Both the position numbers and the translations under genes were made by a program. This document shows, piece by piece, positions 6,067-13,031 of a DNA stretch of 13,313 nucleotides. The number at the start of each line of letters is the position of its first letter. The first letter of the stretch is position 1. The stretch comes from Chrysiogenia bacterium (GTDB lineage Bacteria; JAGRBM01): contig JAGRBM010000569.1 in assembly GCA_020434085.1 (NCBI GenBank), forward strand, positions 1 through 13,313, given 5' to 3'. The notes beneath the pieces are model-generated. The model worked only from the letters and a program-made list of their open reading frames with translations, ran no database searches and was not told where the DNA came from.

Positions 6067-7401
6067 ATGAAATGTCTGGTTCTCGGTGGAGGGCTCGCGG
6101 GCCTGGCCTCAGCCGTCTGGTTGTCGGAAAAAGGCCATCAGGTGACCCTGCTTGAGCGCAGGGCCTCTCTGGGCGGCCGGACCATCGCAATCCCGCAGCC
6201 GGAAGTGGATGATGTGCCAGACAACGGCCAGCACGTATTCGCCAGCGGCTACGAGAATCTGTTCCGCTACCTTGAGAGTGTCGGGACGCGCCAATACGTG
6301 GAGTTCCCCGGGCAAATGTCGACCAGAATGCCAGGCGGCGAACTGCATACTGCCGGAACCTCGGGTCTCGATGGGCTTCGCACGATGATCGGCGACCTGC
6401 CGGGGGTCCACGGGCTCGACAAGCTTAGAACAGCGCTCGCGCAAGCGCGGCTGATCCGGCAGGCAATTTTTCAACCATCGTATCTCGATGACATTACTGC
6501 CGATGAATGGTTCAGGCGCATTGGCATGCCGGCTTCTGCCCGCAAGGCGCTCTGGGACGGAATCGTGATCGGCCTGACGGGTGACAAGACGGAAATCTCT
6601 TCGGCGAAAGTTCCCGCGGATCTGCTCGTCACGGGAATGCGCAAGGCCATCAAGACGCGCACGCCGGTTTCGATCGGCTACCCGACCGTGGATCTGGATA
6701 CGCTGTTCATTTCAAGCGCGGAGAAAGTGTTCGCTGAAAGGGGCGTGGAGGTTCGCACCCGGACAGCCGTCCGCTGCGTCAATGTTGAGAACGGAGCCCT
6801 CAAGGGCGTGACCCTTGGCGATGGTGAAGAACTGCAAGCGGACATCGTGATCTGCGCGATCCCGGTATGGGGCATCAAGGGCATTCTCGACCAGGTGCCC
6901 GGGCACGAGAAGATCTATCGCGCCGTTGAGCACCTGACTCCCGTCCCCATTGTCAGCGTCAATCTCTATCTGGATCGGTCGATCGGCATGGAGGACTGGG
7001 GAGAAATCCTCTATGGCGGAGAGGGAGTGCTCGAGCAGGTCTGGGACCGACAGAAAATGCATGGCCGCTCTTCTGAGAACAACTGGTTCTACTCGACAAC
7101 GGTCTCTGCCTCCTATGAACTGATCAAACGCACGAACAAGGAAATCGTCGCAACGCAGATGAAAACGCTGGAGCGTTACTACCCGGCGGCCAGGGGCGCC
7201 GAAGTGATTCACAGCCACGTCGTGCGAATGCCCAGGTCGACGTTCGCGCAGCGCCCGGGTACGGCAGGGGTGCGCCCGAAACAGAAAACAGCAGTGAAGG
7301 GCCTGGCAATCGCCGGCGACTGGACCGAAACGGACTGGACCACAACCATGGAAGGGGCCTGCCAGAGCGCAGCCCGTGCGGTCGAAGCCGTACTCCTATA
7401 A
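6067..7401 (+). CDS. FAD-dependent amine oxidase-type protein, HpnE / phytoene desaturase-like
   Basis: A flavoprotein of 444 residues. MKCLVLGGGLAGLASAVWLS at the N-terminus is the FAD-binding dinucleotide fold, followed by LLERRASLGGRT. DNGQHVFASGYENLFRYL near residue 55-72 matches the D-x-GQH-x-F-x-G-x-Y pattern of hydroxysqualene dehydroxylase HpnE and plant-type carotene desaturases. The C-terminal GLAIAGDWTETDWTTTMEGA is the second FAD-binding region of this group. HpnE removes the hydroxyl of hydroxysqualene to give squalene. However, no hpnC, hpnD, squalene cyclase or carotenoid gene is adjacent, so the substrate is open. The ATG at 6067 has GGGGAG six bases upstream; a TTG two codons earlier is less likely. 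The gene is monocistronic, with its own promoter and terminator. Confidence 0.8.
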   Translation: MKCLVLGGGLAGLASAVWLSEKGHQVTLLERRASLGGRTIAIPQPEVDDVPDNGQHVFASGYENLFRYLESVGTRQYVEFPGQMSTRMPGGELHTAGTSGLDGLRTMIGDLPGVHGLDKLRTALAQARLIRQAIFQPSYLDDITADEWFRRIGMPASARKALWDGIVIGLTGDKTEISSAKVPADLLVTGMRKAIKTRTPVSIGYPTVDLDTLFISSAEKVFAERGVEVRTRTAVRCVNVENGALKGVTLGDGEELQADIVICAIPVWGIKGILDQVPGHEKIYRAVEHLTPVPIVSVNLYLDRSIGMEDWGEILYGGEGVLEQVWDRQKMHGRSSENNWFYSTTVSASYELIKRTNKEIVATQMKTLERYYPAARGAEVIHSHVVRMPRSTFAQRPGTAGVRPKQKTAVKGLAIAGDWTETDWTTTMEGACQSAARAVEAVLL

Positions 7402-7436
7402 ACGTCGCGGAATCCGGCCCTCGCGCTATAAAGAAC

Positions 7437-7462
7437 AAGCCCGCTCAGCTGAGCGGGCTTTT
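7437..7462. terminator. bidirectional intrinsic terminator
   Basis: The stem GCCCGCTC/GAGCGGGC (7439-7446 with 7451-7458) closes an AGCT loop and is followed by TTTT on the plus strand. The whole 24-base core is self-complementary. On the minus strand it is followed by TTGTTCTTT, so it can end both the plus-strand oxidoreductase mRNA and the tRNA-Lys transcript, whose 3' end is nine bases away. Confidence 0.9.
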
Positions 7463-7470
7463 CTCGATTC

Positions 7471-7545
7471 TGGTGGGGGCACCAGGACTCGAACCTGGAA
7501 CCAGCTGATTAAGAGTCAGATGCTCTACCATTGAGCCATGCCCCC
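7471..7545 (-). tRNA. tRNA-Lys (anticodon CUU)
   Basis: A complete 75-base cloverleaf including an encoded CCA. The acceptor is GGGGGCA/TGCCCCC, the D arm GCTC/GAGC, the T arm CCAGG/CCTGG with loop TTCGAGT, and the variable loop has five bases. The anticodon loop CTCTTAA gives CUU, reading AAG. The outermost anticodon-stem pair (27-43) is U-C rather than a Watson-Crick pair; the other four pairs are intact. The gene stands alone and has its own promoter and terminator. Confidence 0.95.
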
Positions 7546-7617
7546 ACGAACTTTTGGGTCCGTGTTTGGGTGCGTCGGGAGGGGCATTTGCTGCCCGGGA
7601 CCGCAACGCGGGGCCTT

Positions 7618-7646
7618 TTTGTATCCGAGGCTGAGCGCCGCGTCAA
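7618..7646 (-). promoter_or_regulatory. tRNA-Lys promoter with GC-rich discriminator
   Basis: On the minus strand TTGACG (7646-7641) and TACAAA (7623-7618) are spaced by exactly 17 bases. The sequence after the -10 is AAGGCCCCGCG, a GC-rich discriminator of the kind linked to stringent control of stable-RNA promoters. The expected start near 7611 leaves a leader of about 65 bases to be removed before the tRNA 5' end at 7545. Confidence 0.65.
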
Positions 7647-7876
7647 CCGGTCTGCGGGCGGTTTTTCCCGGTTTCTCATTTTGCGAACCGGAATTTGGCG
7701 CGCCGGGGAACGGATTTCTCATTTTGAGAGGATTCTCAGGCTGAGACTGCTTGGGGCTGGCCTTTTTCCCAAAAAATTCAAGTAATTACAGTTAGTTAGT
7801 GACTCATGCCACGCATGGCACCCTCTGTGCTCTCTTGATTGCCATCTCTCGAAGGAGAAGCAGGAGGGCAAGGAAG
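7647..7876. other. AT-richer intergenic region upstream of the lipoprotein gene
   Basis: Together with 7546-7646 this is a gene-free stretch of about 330 bases. It contains two copies of TTTCTCATTTTG (7672-7683 and 7715-7726, 43 bases apart), an inverted pair CCGGTT/AACCGG (7668-7673 with 7686-7691) around the first copy, and a small hairpin TGCCA/TGGCA at 7807-7820. No convincing -35/-10 pair for the plus-strand gene is visible; TACAGT at 7787-7792 is at best a weak -10. Confidence 0.5.
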
Positions 7877-8533
7877 ATGCGAAGGACTCAGCGAACCGGC
7901 AAGTGGACCCTGGCAGCCATCATCGTGGCAAGCATCCTCAGTGCGTGTTCGAGTGCGCCGCAGCAGGCGCGTCGTTTCGGCGCCGACCTCTCCGAGCGGC
8001 AGCTCGCCGGCGCGGACTATCAGAACCGCCTGCTCACTGCCGCGTCCTTCGAAGGCGCGAGCCTTCCCGAAGCAAAGTTCATGAACGCGTCGCTCAAGAG
8101 CGCGAATTTCTCCGGTGCCACACTCGCCTCGGCCAACTTCGAGCGCAGCGACATGCGGGCGGCCACTCTTCAGAACGCCGACCTGCGATTCGCCAATCTC
8201 TCTCGCTCGAACCTTCATCTGGCCGATTTCGAGAACGCAGATCTCGAACGGGCGACTCTCAAGGGCGCGAACCTCCGGTATGCGGTACTCAGCGGGGCGA
8301 ACCTCCGCGGTGCCGACCTGCGCGGGGCGGACCTGACCGGTGCCGTCCTGAGCGGGGCTGATTTGCGGGGGGCGCGTCTGGAGAAGGCACGTCTGGCCGG
8401 TGCCATCGTCGTGGGGGTGATCCTCGACGAGCGCACGGCCGGTCTGGAAACTTCGCCGCTTGGGCCGGTGAGCAGCGCCGCTTCCATTGGAGCCGGCAGC
8501 GCCATCGGATTGGGAGCACTCGCGGCGCGTTGA
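7877..8533 (+). CDS. pentapeptide-repeat lipoprotein
   Basis: A protein of 218 residues with two parts. Residues 1-23 are a lipoprotein signal peptide: basic start, hydrophobic core, and lipobox LSAC with the lipidated Cys at 24. Ser at +2 predicts outer-membrane sorting by the usual rule. From about residue 35 to 180 it is built of some 28-30 pentapeptides of the A(D/N)LXX type (for example GANLRGADLRGADLTGAVL), enough for about seven coils of a right-handed quadrilateral beta-helix. The last ~35 residues are Gly/Ala/Ser-rich and mildly hydrophobic. ATG 7877 has AGGAGG at 7862-7867 and gives a proper signal peptide; the GTG at 7799 would add 26 residues and spoil it. Pentapeptide proteins such as MfpA and Qnr are cytosolic gyrase mimics; a lipidated one must act elsewhere. 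Function unknown. Confidence 0.88.
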   Translation: MRRTQRTGKWTLAAIIVASILSACSSAPQQARRFGADLSERQLAGADYQNRLLTAASFEGASLPEAKFMNASLKSANFSGATLASANFERSDMRAATLQNADLRFANLSRSNLHLADFENADLERATLKGANLRYAVLSGANLRGADLRGADLTGAVLSGADLRGARLEKARLAGAIVVGVILDERTAGLETSPLGPVSSAASIGAGSAIGLGALAAR

Positions 8534-8547
8534 GGGCAAAGCCCGGG

Positions 8548-8618
8548 GCGAGCGAGAGGTCGCTCGCACTCGGCACGTTTGGTGGTGTGGGTTGGCCCGG
8601 TCTCGAAAGAGCCGGGCC
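8548..8618 (+). terminator. tandem hairpins after the lipoprotein gene
   Basis: Two hairpins follow the stop. The first has a perfect 8-bp stem GCGAGCGA/TCGCTCGC with loop GAGG (8548-8567) and no T run. The second pairs GGCCCGG and CTC with GAG and CCGGGCC around a GAAA tetraloop (8594-8618), with one bulged T, and is followed by GCTTCATTT. The second is the more likely terminator. The remaining 8619-8773 holds no clear gene or promoter. Confidence 0.5.
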
Positions 8619-8773
8619 GCTTCATTTGCGTGAATGGGCCCGGAGCAGGCCCTCTGCAGGCGCAGCGGCCGGTTTACTTTCCCGGGGCTCCAAGATACCC
8701 TCGCGGCTCCTGAAAACCTGCTTGATCTCAAGCATTTGGCCGCCGCAACCGGTCGGCCCACATTGGACAGTCC

Positions 8774-10342
8774 ATGAGCGAAGAAAACGAAGAAACCCCA
8801 GAGACACCCGAGCCCCAGGCCCAACAGGCAGCACCCGAGGCCCCCGCGCCGGAGTCTTCCGAAGAACCCCATCCCTTTGACATGAGCGAGCGCCGCGACT
8901 TCGGCGTCATCCTCGGCCTCATTGCCATTGTGGCCATCATCGCCGCTGCGGCCGTGGTGTTCCTGCGCCAGGGCGGCCCCACCGGGGCGCGCTCCTCGGA
9001 GACCGCCTTTGCCGATGACATCATCGCACGGGTGGGCGATCGCGACGTTCCCATGCAGGACTTCAAGATCTGGCTGGCCTCGCTGCCGCAGAGTGTGCAC
9101 ATGCAGCTTGGCTCACCCGAGGGCCGGCGCGGCATCCTGCAGCAGTATCTCAACCGGGTGGCCATGGACGAATACTCGCGCCAGCAGGGTGTTTACGAAA
9201 CCGAGGCATTCAAGGAAGAATACGAGCGCGCGCGCGACATGTTCGCCGTGCGCGAGCTGGTCGACGAGACGTTCAAGGCCCAGGCCTCCGAGGATGACCT
9301 GCGTGACTTCCACAAGAAGCACAAGGAACAGTTCCCCAAACCGTTCAACGATCCCAGCCAGCGTTACCAGCTCATTGAAGAATATCGTCGGAACATTGTT
9401 TCGCAGTTTGCCGACACCTTTCTCAAGAGCGTGACCGTGCAGAAGGCCGAGAATTTCACCGAGCCGGTGATCGCAAAGATCATCTACACCGAGGATGAGA
9501 GCGACACCATCACGCTCGAAGACTGGGAAACCGAACTCTCGGCGCTGAGCAGCGAGGACCAGCGCTGGTCGCGCACCCCGCAGGGGCGTGAAGAACTGCT
9601 CCAGCGACTGCTGCGTCGCAAAGCCCTGGCCCGCATTGCCCAGGCCCGCGATTTCGGCAAGCGCCCGAGCGTCGAAGCCTCGCTCCAGGAAATCCGGCCT
9701 CACATTGCGGCCAAGGTCCTGGCGATGGACGAACTCAAGGACGTTGACCCCATCGTGGACGAAGAGATCAAGAACAATCGCGAGGCCTACGAAGAGTCGC
9801 GCATGGAGATCGCGCACATCATGATCCGCGTTGGCGCCGACGCATCGGGCTCGCAGGTCGCGACGGCAGAGGCAAAGATCAAGGATCTCTATGACCAGAT
9901 TCTCAAGGGCGCGGACTTTGCCAAGCTGGCAAAGGAGAATTCCGAGGATCCCAACACGGCGCCCGAGGGCGGCAAGGTCGGTGAAGTGGGCAAGGGCGAG
10001 CTCGTTCGCCCGATGGCGGAGGCGGCCTTCGCGCTCAAGGAGGGCGAAGTCAGCCAGCCGGTGCGCACGATGTTCGGTTTCCATCTGATCAAGGCGCTCA
10101 GCAACCCGCACACGGAATACGACGAGGGCGTGGCGCGCGCCATGGCGCGTCGCCGCATCATGGAAGGTGCGATCGATACGAAGGTCGGCGACATCGTCAC
10201 GAAGATGAACGTGGCCATCAACGACCCGCTCATTGATGGTTGGGACCCGGTCAGCCAGTTCCTGGAACAGCAGGCCCAGGCCGCGCAGGCAGGCCCGATG
10301 CAGGGCGGCGATCAGCCCGCCGCGCCGCCGGCGCCGCAATGA
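8774..10342 (+). CDS. membrane-anchored parvulin-type peptidyl-prolyl isomerase (PpiD/SurA-like)
   Basis: A protein of 522 residues. Residues 1-36 are rich in Glu, Pro and Ala, then RR and a single transmembrane helix at about 43-65 (FGVILGLIAIVAIIAAAAVV) anchor it with the long C-terminal part in the periplasm, as in PpiD. Two SurA_N-like helical modules seem to follow (about 80-190 and 228-345), each starting with a hydrophobic strand plus helix (DDIIARVGDRDVPMQDFKIW; PVIAKI...TLEDWETEL). The parvulin domain spans about 344-441, beginning EIAHIMIRV, with GGKVGEVGKGELV and FGFHLIKA typical of PpiC rotamases. The C-terminus is Gln/Pro/Ala-rich. Expected role: folding or quality control of exported proteins. 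The Shine-Dalgarno at 8774 is weak; ATG 8882 (Met37) is an alternative. The gene ends at an intrinsic terminator. Confidence 0.85.
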   Translation: MSEENEETPETPEPQAQQAAPEAPAPESSEEPHPFDMSERRDFGVILGLIAIVAIIAAAAVVFLRQGGPTGARSSETAFADDIIARVGDRDVPMQDFKIWLASLPQSVHMQLGSPEGRRGILQQYLNRVAMDEYSRQQGVYETEAFKEEYERARDMFAVRELVDETFKAQASEDDLRDFHKKHKEQFPKPFNDPSQRYQLIEEYRRNIVSQFADTFLKSVTVQKAENFTEPVIAKIIYTEDESDTITLEDWETELSALSSEDQRWSRTPQGREELLQRLLRRKALARIAQARDFGKRPSVEASLQEIRPHIAAKVLAMDELKDVDPIVDEEIKNNREAYEESRMEIAHIMIRVGADASGSQVATAEAKIKDLYDQILKGADFAKLAKENSEDPNTAPEGGKVGEVGKGELVRPMAEAAFALKEGEVSQPVRTMFGFHLIKALSNPHTEYDEGVARAMARRRIMEGAIDTKVGDIVTKMNVAINDPLIDGWDPVSQFLEQQAQAAQAGPMQGGDQPAAPPAPQ

Positions 10343-10359
10343 TTCGATATTGGTGAACG

Positions 10360-10389
10360 AAAAAGGCCTCCCTTTGGGAGGCCTTTTTT
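10360..10389. terminator. bidirectional intrinsic terminator between convergent genes
   Basis: An 8-bp stem GGCCTCCC/GGGAGGCC (10365-10372 with 10376-10383) closes a TTT loop. Five A precede it and six T follow, so it works on both strands. It separates the plus-strand PPIase from the minus-strand cyclase, whose stop is at 10404. Confidence 0.93.
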
Positions 10390-10403
10390 ATTGGCGTGAT
10401 TGT

Positions 10404-11987
10404 TCAGAAAAGCACTTCGTAGGCGCGGGTGGGGTCCTTGCCCTTGAGTTTGAGCAGCCCCACGTCCTTGGTCTTGAACAGGCCCTCGACGAGCTGCTTG
10501 GTGCGCTCGCCGATGAGCAGCCCGTTCTGGGGCGCTACGCTCTCCAGGCGCTGCGCGGTGTTCACCGTATCGCCGAGCACGGTGTACTCAAGGCGCGTCG
10601 AGGAACCGATGTTCCCCACAACGACGGGGCCGGTATTGATGCCGATGCGGATCTTGAAGTGCTTCGATTCATCGAGCTTGGTGAGGTAATCCTGCAGCGC
10701 CTGGATCTGCTCGATGGCGCTCTGCACGGCAAGGGCGGCATCGTTCTGGTGCTGCACCGGCGCGCCATAGATGGCCATGATCGCATCGCCGATGAACTTG
10801 TTGACCGATCCCTTGTGGCGAAAAATCACGCGGGTCATTTCCTCGAAGTAGCCGTTGAGGATGAAGGCGATGTCGGAGGCGCTAAAACGTGTGCTCATGC
10901 TCGTAAAGCCGCAGATGTCGCTGAAGAGAATCGTGGCTTCGGCCTCGCGCACGCCCAGGGCACTGCGCTCGTTTTCTTCGGACTGTTGCATGAGCATCTC
11001 CACCACGTCGGGGGAGTGATACATCTCGAGATTGGAGCGGCGCACGGCTTCGAGCTTGAGCTGTTCGGTCAGGCTGACGTTGAGGATACCGATGGCGAGC
11101 TGATTGGCGATGGCGCCCAGCAGGTCCATGTCCGCCTCGCCGAAGGCGTAGGTCTCGGCCTGGTTGTCCATGTAGATCGCGCCGCACACCCGGTTGCGAT
11201 CCCACAGGGGCACGCACAGGGCGGAGCGGATATTGAAGGCGGCAATGGACTGCCCGGCCTCAAAACGCGGGTCGTACTTGGCATCGGAAGTCAGAATGCC
11301 GACTTTCTCGCCGATCACCTTGTTGAGAATGGTCCGGCTGACCTGCAGTTCTTCCTTGGCATTGGGGTCGCGGAAGTGACTGATCTTGAGCTCGGGCTTT
11401 TCCTCGGAGTCGAGCAGGAAAATGCCCGCGCGCTCGGCGTTGATGGCTTCGAACAGGAGCTGCGTGACCGAGCGGAGCAGATCGCTCAGATCGGTGGATG
11501 CATTGATCACGCGGCCAACCTGATAGAGCACATAGAAGTGGCGCTCGCGATCATAGCCGCCGCTGCCGATCGCTGCGCTGTCGACCGAGGCAAGATCGGC
11601 TTCGAGTTCCTGCAGGCTTTTGACGATTTCCTGGCTGCTGTCGGTGTTGCGAGGGCCGCCAGCGGGAGGTCCGGCGGGCGCTTGCGGCGCGGCCATGTTG
11701 CCGTCGGGATCGAAGAGGAAAGTATCCGCCCCCACGCCGATCGTGTCACCGGGGCGCAGCACCTGTTTGGAGATGCGCTGGCCATTGACGAAGGTGCCGT
11801 TCATTGAGTCGAGGTCGTAGAGAACCCACTGGCCGCTCTCCAGCTTGAGCTCGGCATGCTTGCGGGAGACCAGCGCATCGACGACTTCAATGTCGTTGCC
11901 CGGGACGCGACCCATGCGGATCAGGTCGCCACTCATTTCGATTGCAACGGGGGCCTGCCCCTCGTGCTGTCGGATCAGTCTTGCCAT
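10404..11987 (-). CDS. FHA-GAF-class III adenylate cyclase
   Basis: A soluble signalling protein of 527 residues. An FHA domain occupies about residues 5-95, with G26-R27, S41-R-K-H44 and N63-G-T-F-V-N68, the phosphothreonine-binding signature. A Pro/Gly-rich linker and a GAF domain (about 145-310) follow. The catalytic domain (about 345-520) has both metal-binding Asp (D357 in FSDICGFT, D401 in FIGDAIMA), the adenine-selecting pair K397/T469 seen in bacterial adenylyl cyclases such as CyaC, and the transition-state residues N476 and R480. It is therefore predicted active, making cAMP rather than cGMP. The start at 11987 has GGGAG on the minus strand five bases upstream; an in-frame start at 12008 is less likely. 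It lies about 100 bases behind gspN on the same strand, with no obvious promoter or terminator between, so co-transcription is possible. Confidence 0.92.
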   Translation of the reverse strand: MARLIRQHEGQAPVAIEMSGDLIRMGRVPGNDIEVVDALVSRKHAELKLESGQWVLYDLDSMNGTFVNGQRISKQVLRPGDTIGVGADTFLFDPDGNMAAPQAPAGPPAGGPRNTDSSQEIVKSLQELEADLASVDSAAIGSGGYDRERHFYVLYQVGRVINASTDLSDLLRSVTQLLFEAINAERAGIFLLDSEEKPELKISHFRDPNAKEELQVSRTILNKVIGEKVGILTSDAKYDPRFEAGQSIAAFNIRSALCVPLWDRNRVCGAIYMDNQAETYAFGEADMDLLGAIANQLAIGILNVSLTEQLKLEAVRRSNLEMYHSPDVVEMLMQQSEENERSALGVREAEATILFSDICGFTSMSTRFSASDIAFILNGYFEEMTRVIFRHKGSVNKFIGDAIMAIYGAPVQHQNDAALAVQSAIEQIQALQDYLTKLDESKHFKIRIGINTGPVVVGNIGSSTRLEYTVLGDTVNTAQRLESVAPQNGLLIGERTKQLVEGLFKTKDVGLLKLKGKDPTRAYEVLF

Positions 11988-12086
11988 GACACTCCCAGCC
12001 CGGCGCACTGGCCGGTTTAATGACCCCGCGTTCTGAATGTGGGGAGAGTCTAACTGAGAAGCTGCGTGGCGACCAGCGCGGAACGA

Positions 12087-13028
12087 TTACTCGCGGATGC
12101 GCGGCGAGCCGATGGTGCCCTGGATGAAGGCGCTCAGGCCGCCGTCGGGTTCGCGCTTGAACTGCGTCGCGAGAATGGCGTCGTAGCCGGCCTTGAAAGT
12201 GCCGTGGGTGGTCAGGTGAATGCGCAGATTCGGGCGCGAGCGCTCGAAGGGGGCCACCACGTCGATGGTTCCGCTGAGCTCCACATCGATGTCGGGGCCG
12301 GTCAGCTCGAATGTCTCGATCTTGATCTTGTTCTGGGCTCCGCTGAGGACCAGACGTGCCGAGTCATAGTTAAAAGCCGGAATGGGGAAACCACCGGCAA
12401 CGATCCCGCCAACCTTGCCCGCGCGCAGGGCGAGATCGACTTGCCCTTCGGTATCGGTGAGATCGGCCAGCCGGCGCTGAATGAGCGGGGCAGTGGCCTC
12501 TTCCACACCGGGGGTGCGGTAGTGGACGCTTCCGGTGGCGGTGCCGTGAATCCAGGGGCGGTCGTCACGCTCCTGCGGGAAAATGCGGGTGAGCAGGAAG
12601 TCCTGTGCCTTCAGGCTCGCGTCGATGGCTTTGCTGCCGGCACTGAACTCAAAGTCCGCAAAGCCCTGCTCGACCTGGCTGTGCGCGCTCAGCTTGGGTT
12701 CGCCCAGAAGCGTCGAGATGAGCGCGAACTTGATCACCTGATCGTCGATCTCGATCGCGTGACCGGGGGCGGTCGAAATGGAGAGGCGCTCGAAGTGCAC
12801 GCCCGAGAGGCCGGCAAGCCCGACGGACTTGGCCTCCACCGGACGGCCGATGGCACCGCTGAGCTTCGTGGTCACGGCCGAGGTGATGGCATCGCCGGGC
12901 ATGTAGATCCAGATGAACAGAAGCGTGGCCAGGGCGAAGTAGCCAATGAATCCCCAACGGCGAAGGCGACGCTTCTCGTCCTCGTCGGGGTTCCATTCCC
13001 TGAACTTCGTGATGATCGCCTGGGCCAT
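12087..13028 (-). CDS. gspN: type II secretion system protein N-like (GspN)
   Basis: A protein of 313 residues. A basic cytoplasmic N-terminus (KRRLRRWG) is followed by one membrane helix at about 27-45 (FIGYFALATLLFIWIYM) and a periplasmic beta-rich part with AsmA-like stretches: LSGVHFERLSIS, GTATGSVHYRTPG, ADLTDTEGQVDLALRAGKVG. This fits the GspN family found with type II secretion operons in deltaproteobacteria and Leptospira. Its start follows the upstream stop by three bases, which supports it being the last gene of a gsp operon. Sequence conservation in GspN is low, so the name leans partly on the neighbour and fold pattern; a general AsmA-like protein is the alternative. Confidence 0.72.
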   Translation of the reverse strand: MAQAIITKFREWNPDEDEKRRLRRWGFIGYFALATLLFIWIYMPGDAITSAVTTKLSGAIGRPVEAKSVGLAGLSGVHFERLSISTAPGHAIEIDDQVIKFALISTLLGEPKLSAHSQVEQGFADFEFSAGSKAIDASLKAQDFLLTRIFPQERDDRPWIHGTATGSVHYRTPGVEEATAPLIQRRLADLTDTEGQVDLALRAGKVGGIVAGGFPIPAFNYDSARLVLSGAQNKIKIETFELTGPDIDVELSGTIDVVAPFERSRPNLRIHLTTHGTFKAGYDAILATQFKREPDGGLSAFIQGTIGSPRIRE

Positions 13029-13031
13029 GGA

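Noticed and set aside
5804-6190. A 128-codon minus-strand frame near the remnant
   Set aside because: It is a different frame from the remnant, is Arg/Pro-rich, and overlaps the start of the oxidoreductase gene.
7531-7785. Short plus-strand frames between the tRNA and the lipoprotein gene
   Set aside because: They start inside the tRNA gene and cross its promoter; no ribosome site or recognisable family.
7796-9100. A 434-codon minus-strand frame opposite the lipoprotein and PPIase
   Set aside because: Its repeats are the complement of the pentapeptide repeats, and it spans two clear plus-strand genes and their intergenic region.
9113-10339. A 408-codon minus-strand frame opposite the PPIase
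   Set aside because: Shadow frame typical of GC-rich genes; the plus strand carries a clear parvulin domain.
10233-11807. A 524-codon plus-strand frame opposite the cyclase
   Set aside because: It is antisense to a gene with full FHA, GAF and cyclase motifs. The translation has no recognisable domain, and it begins inside the PPIase gene and runs through the bidirectional terminator.
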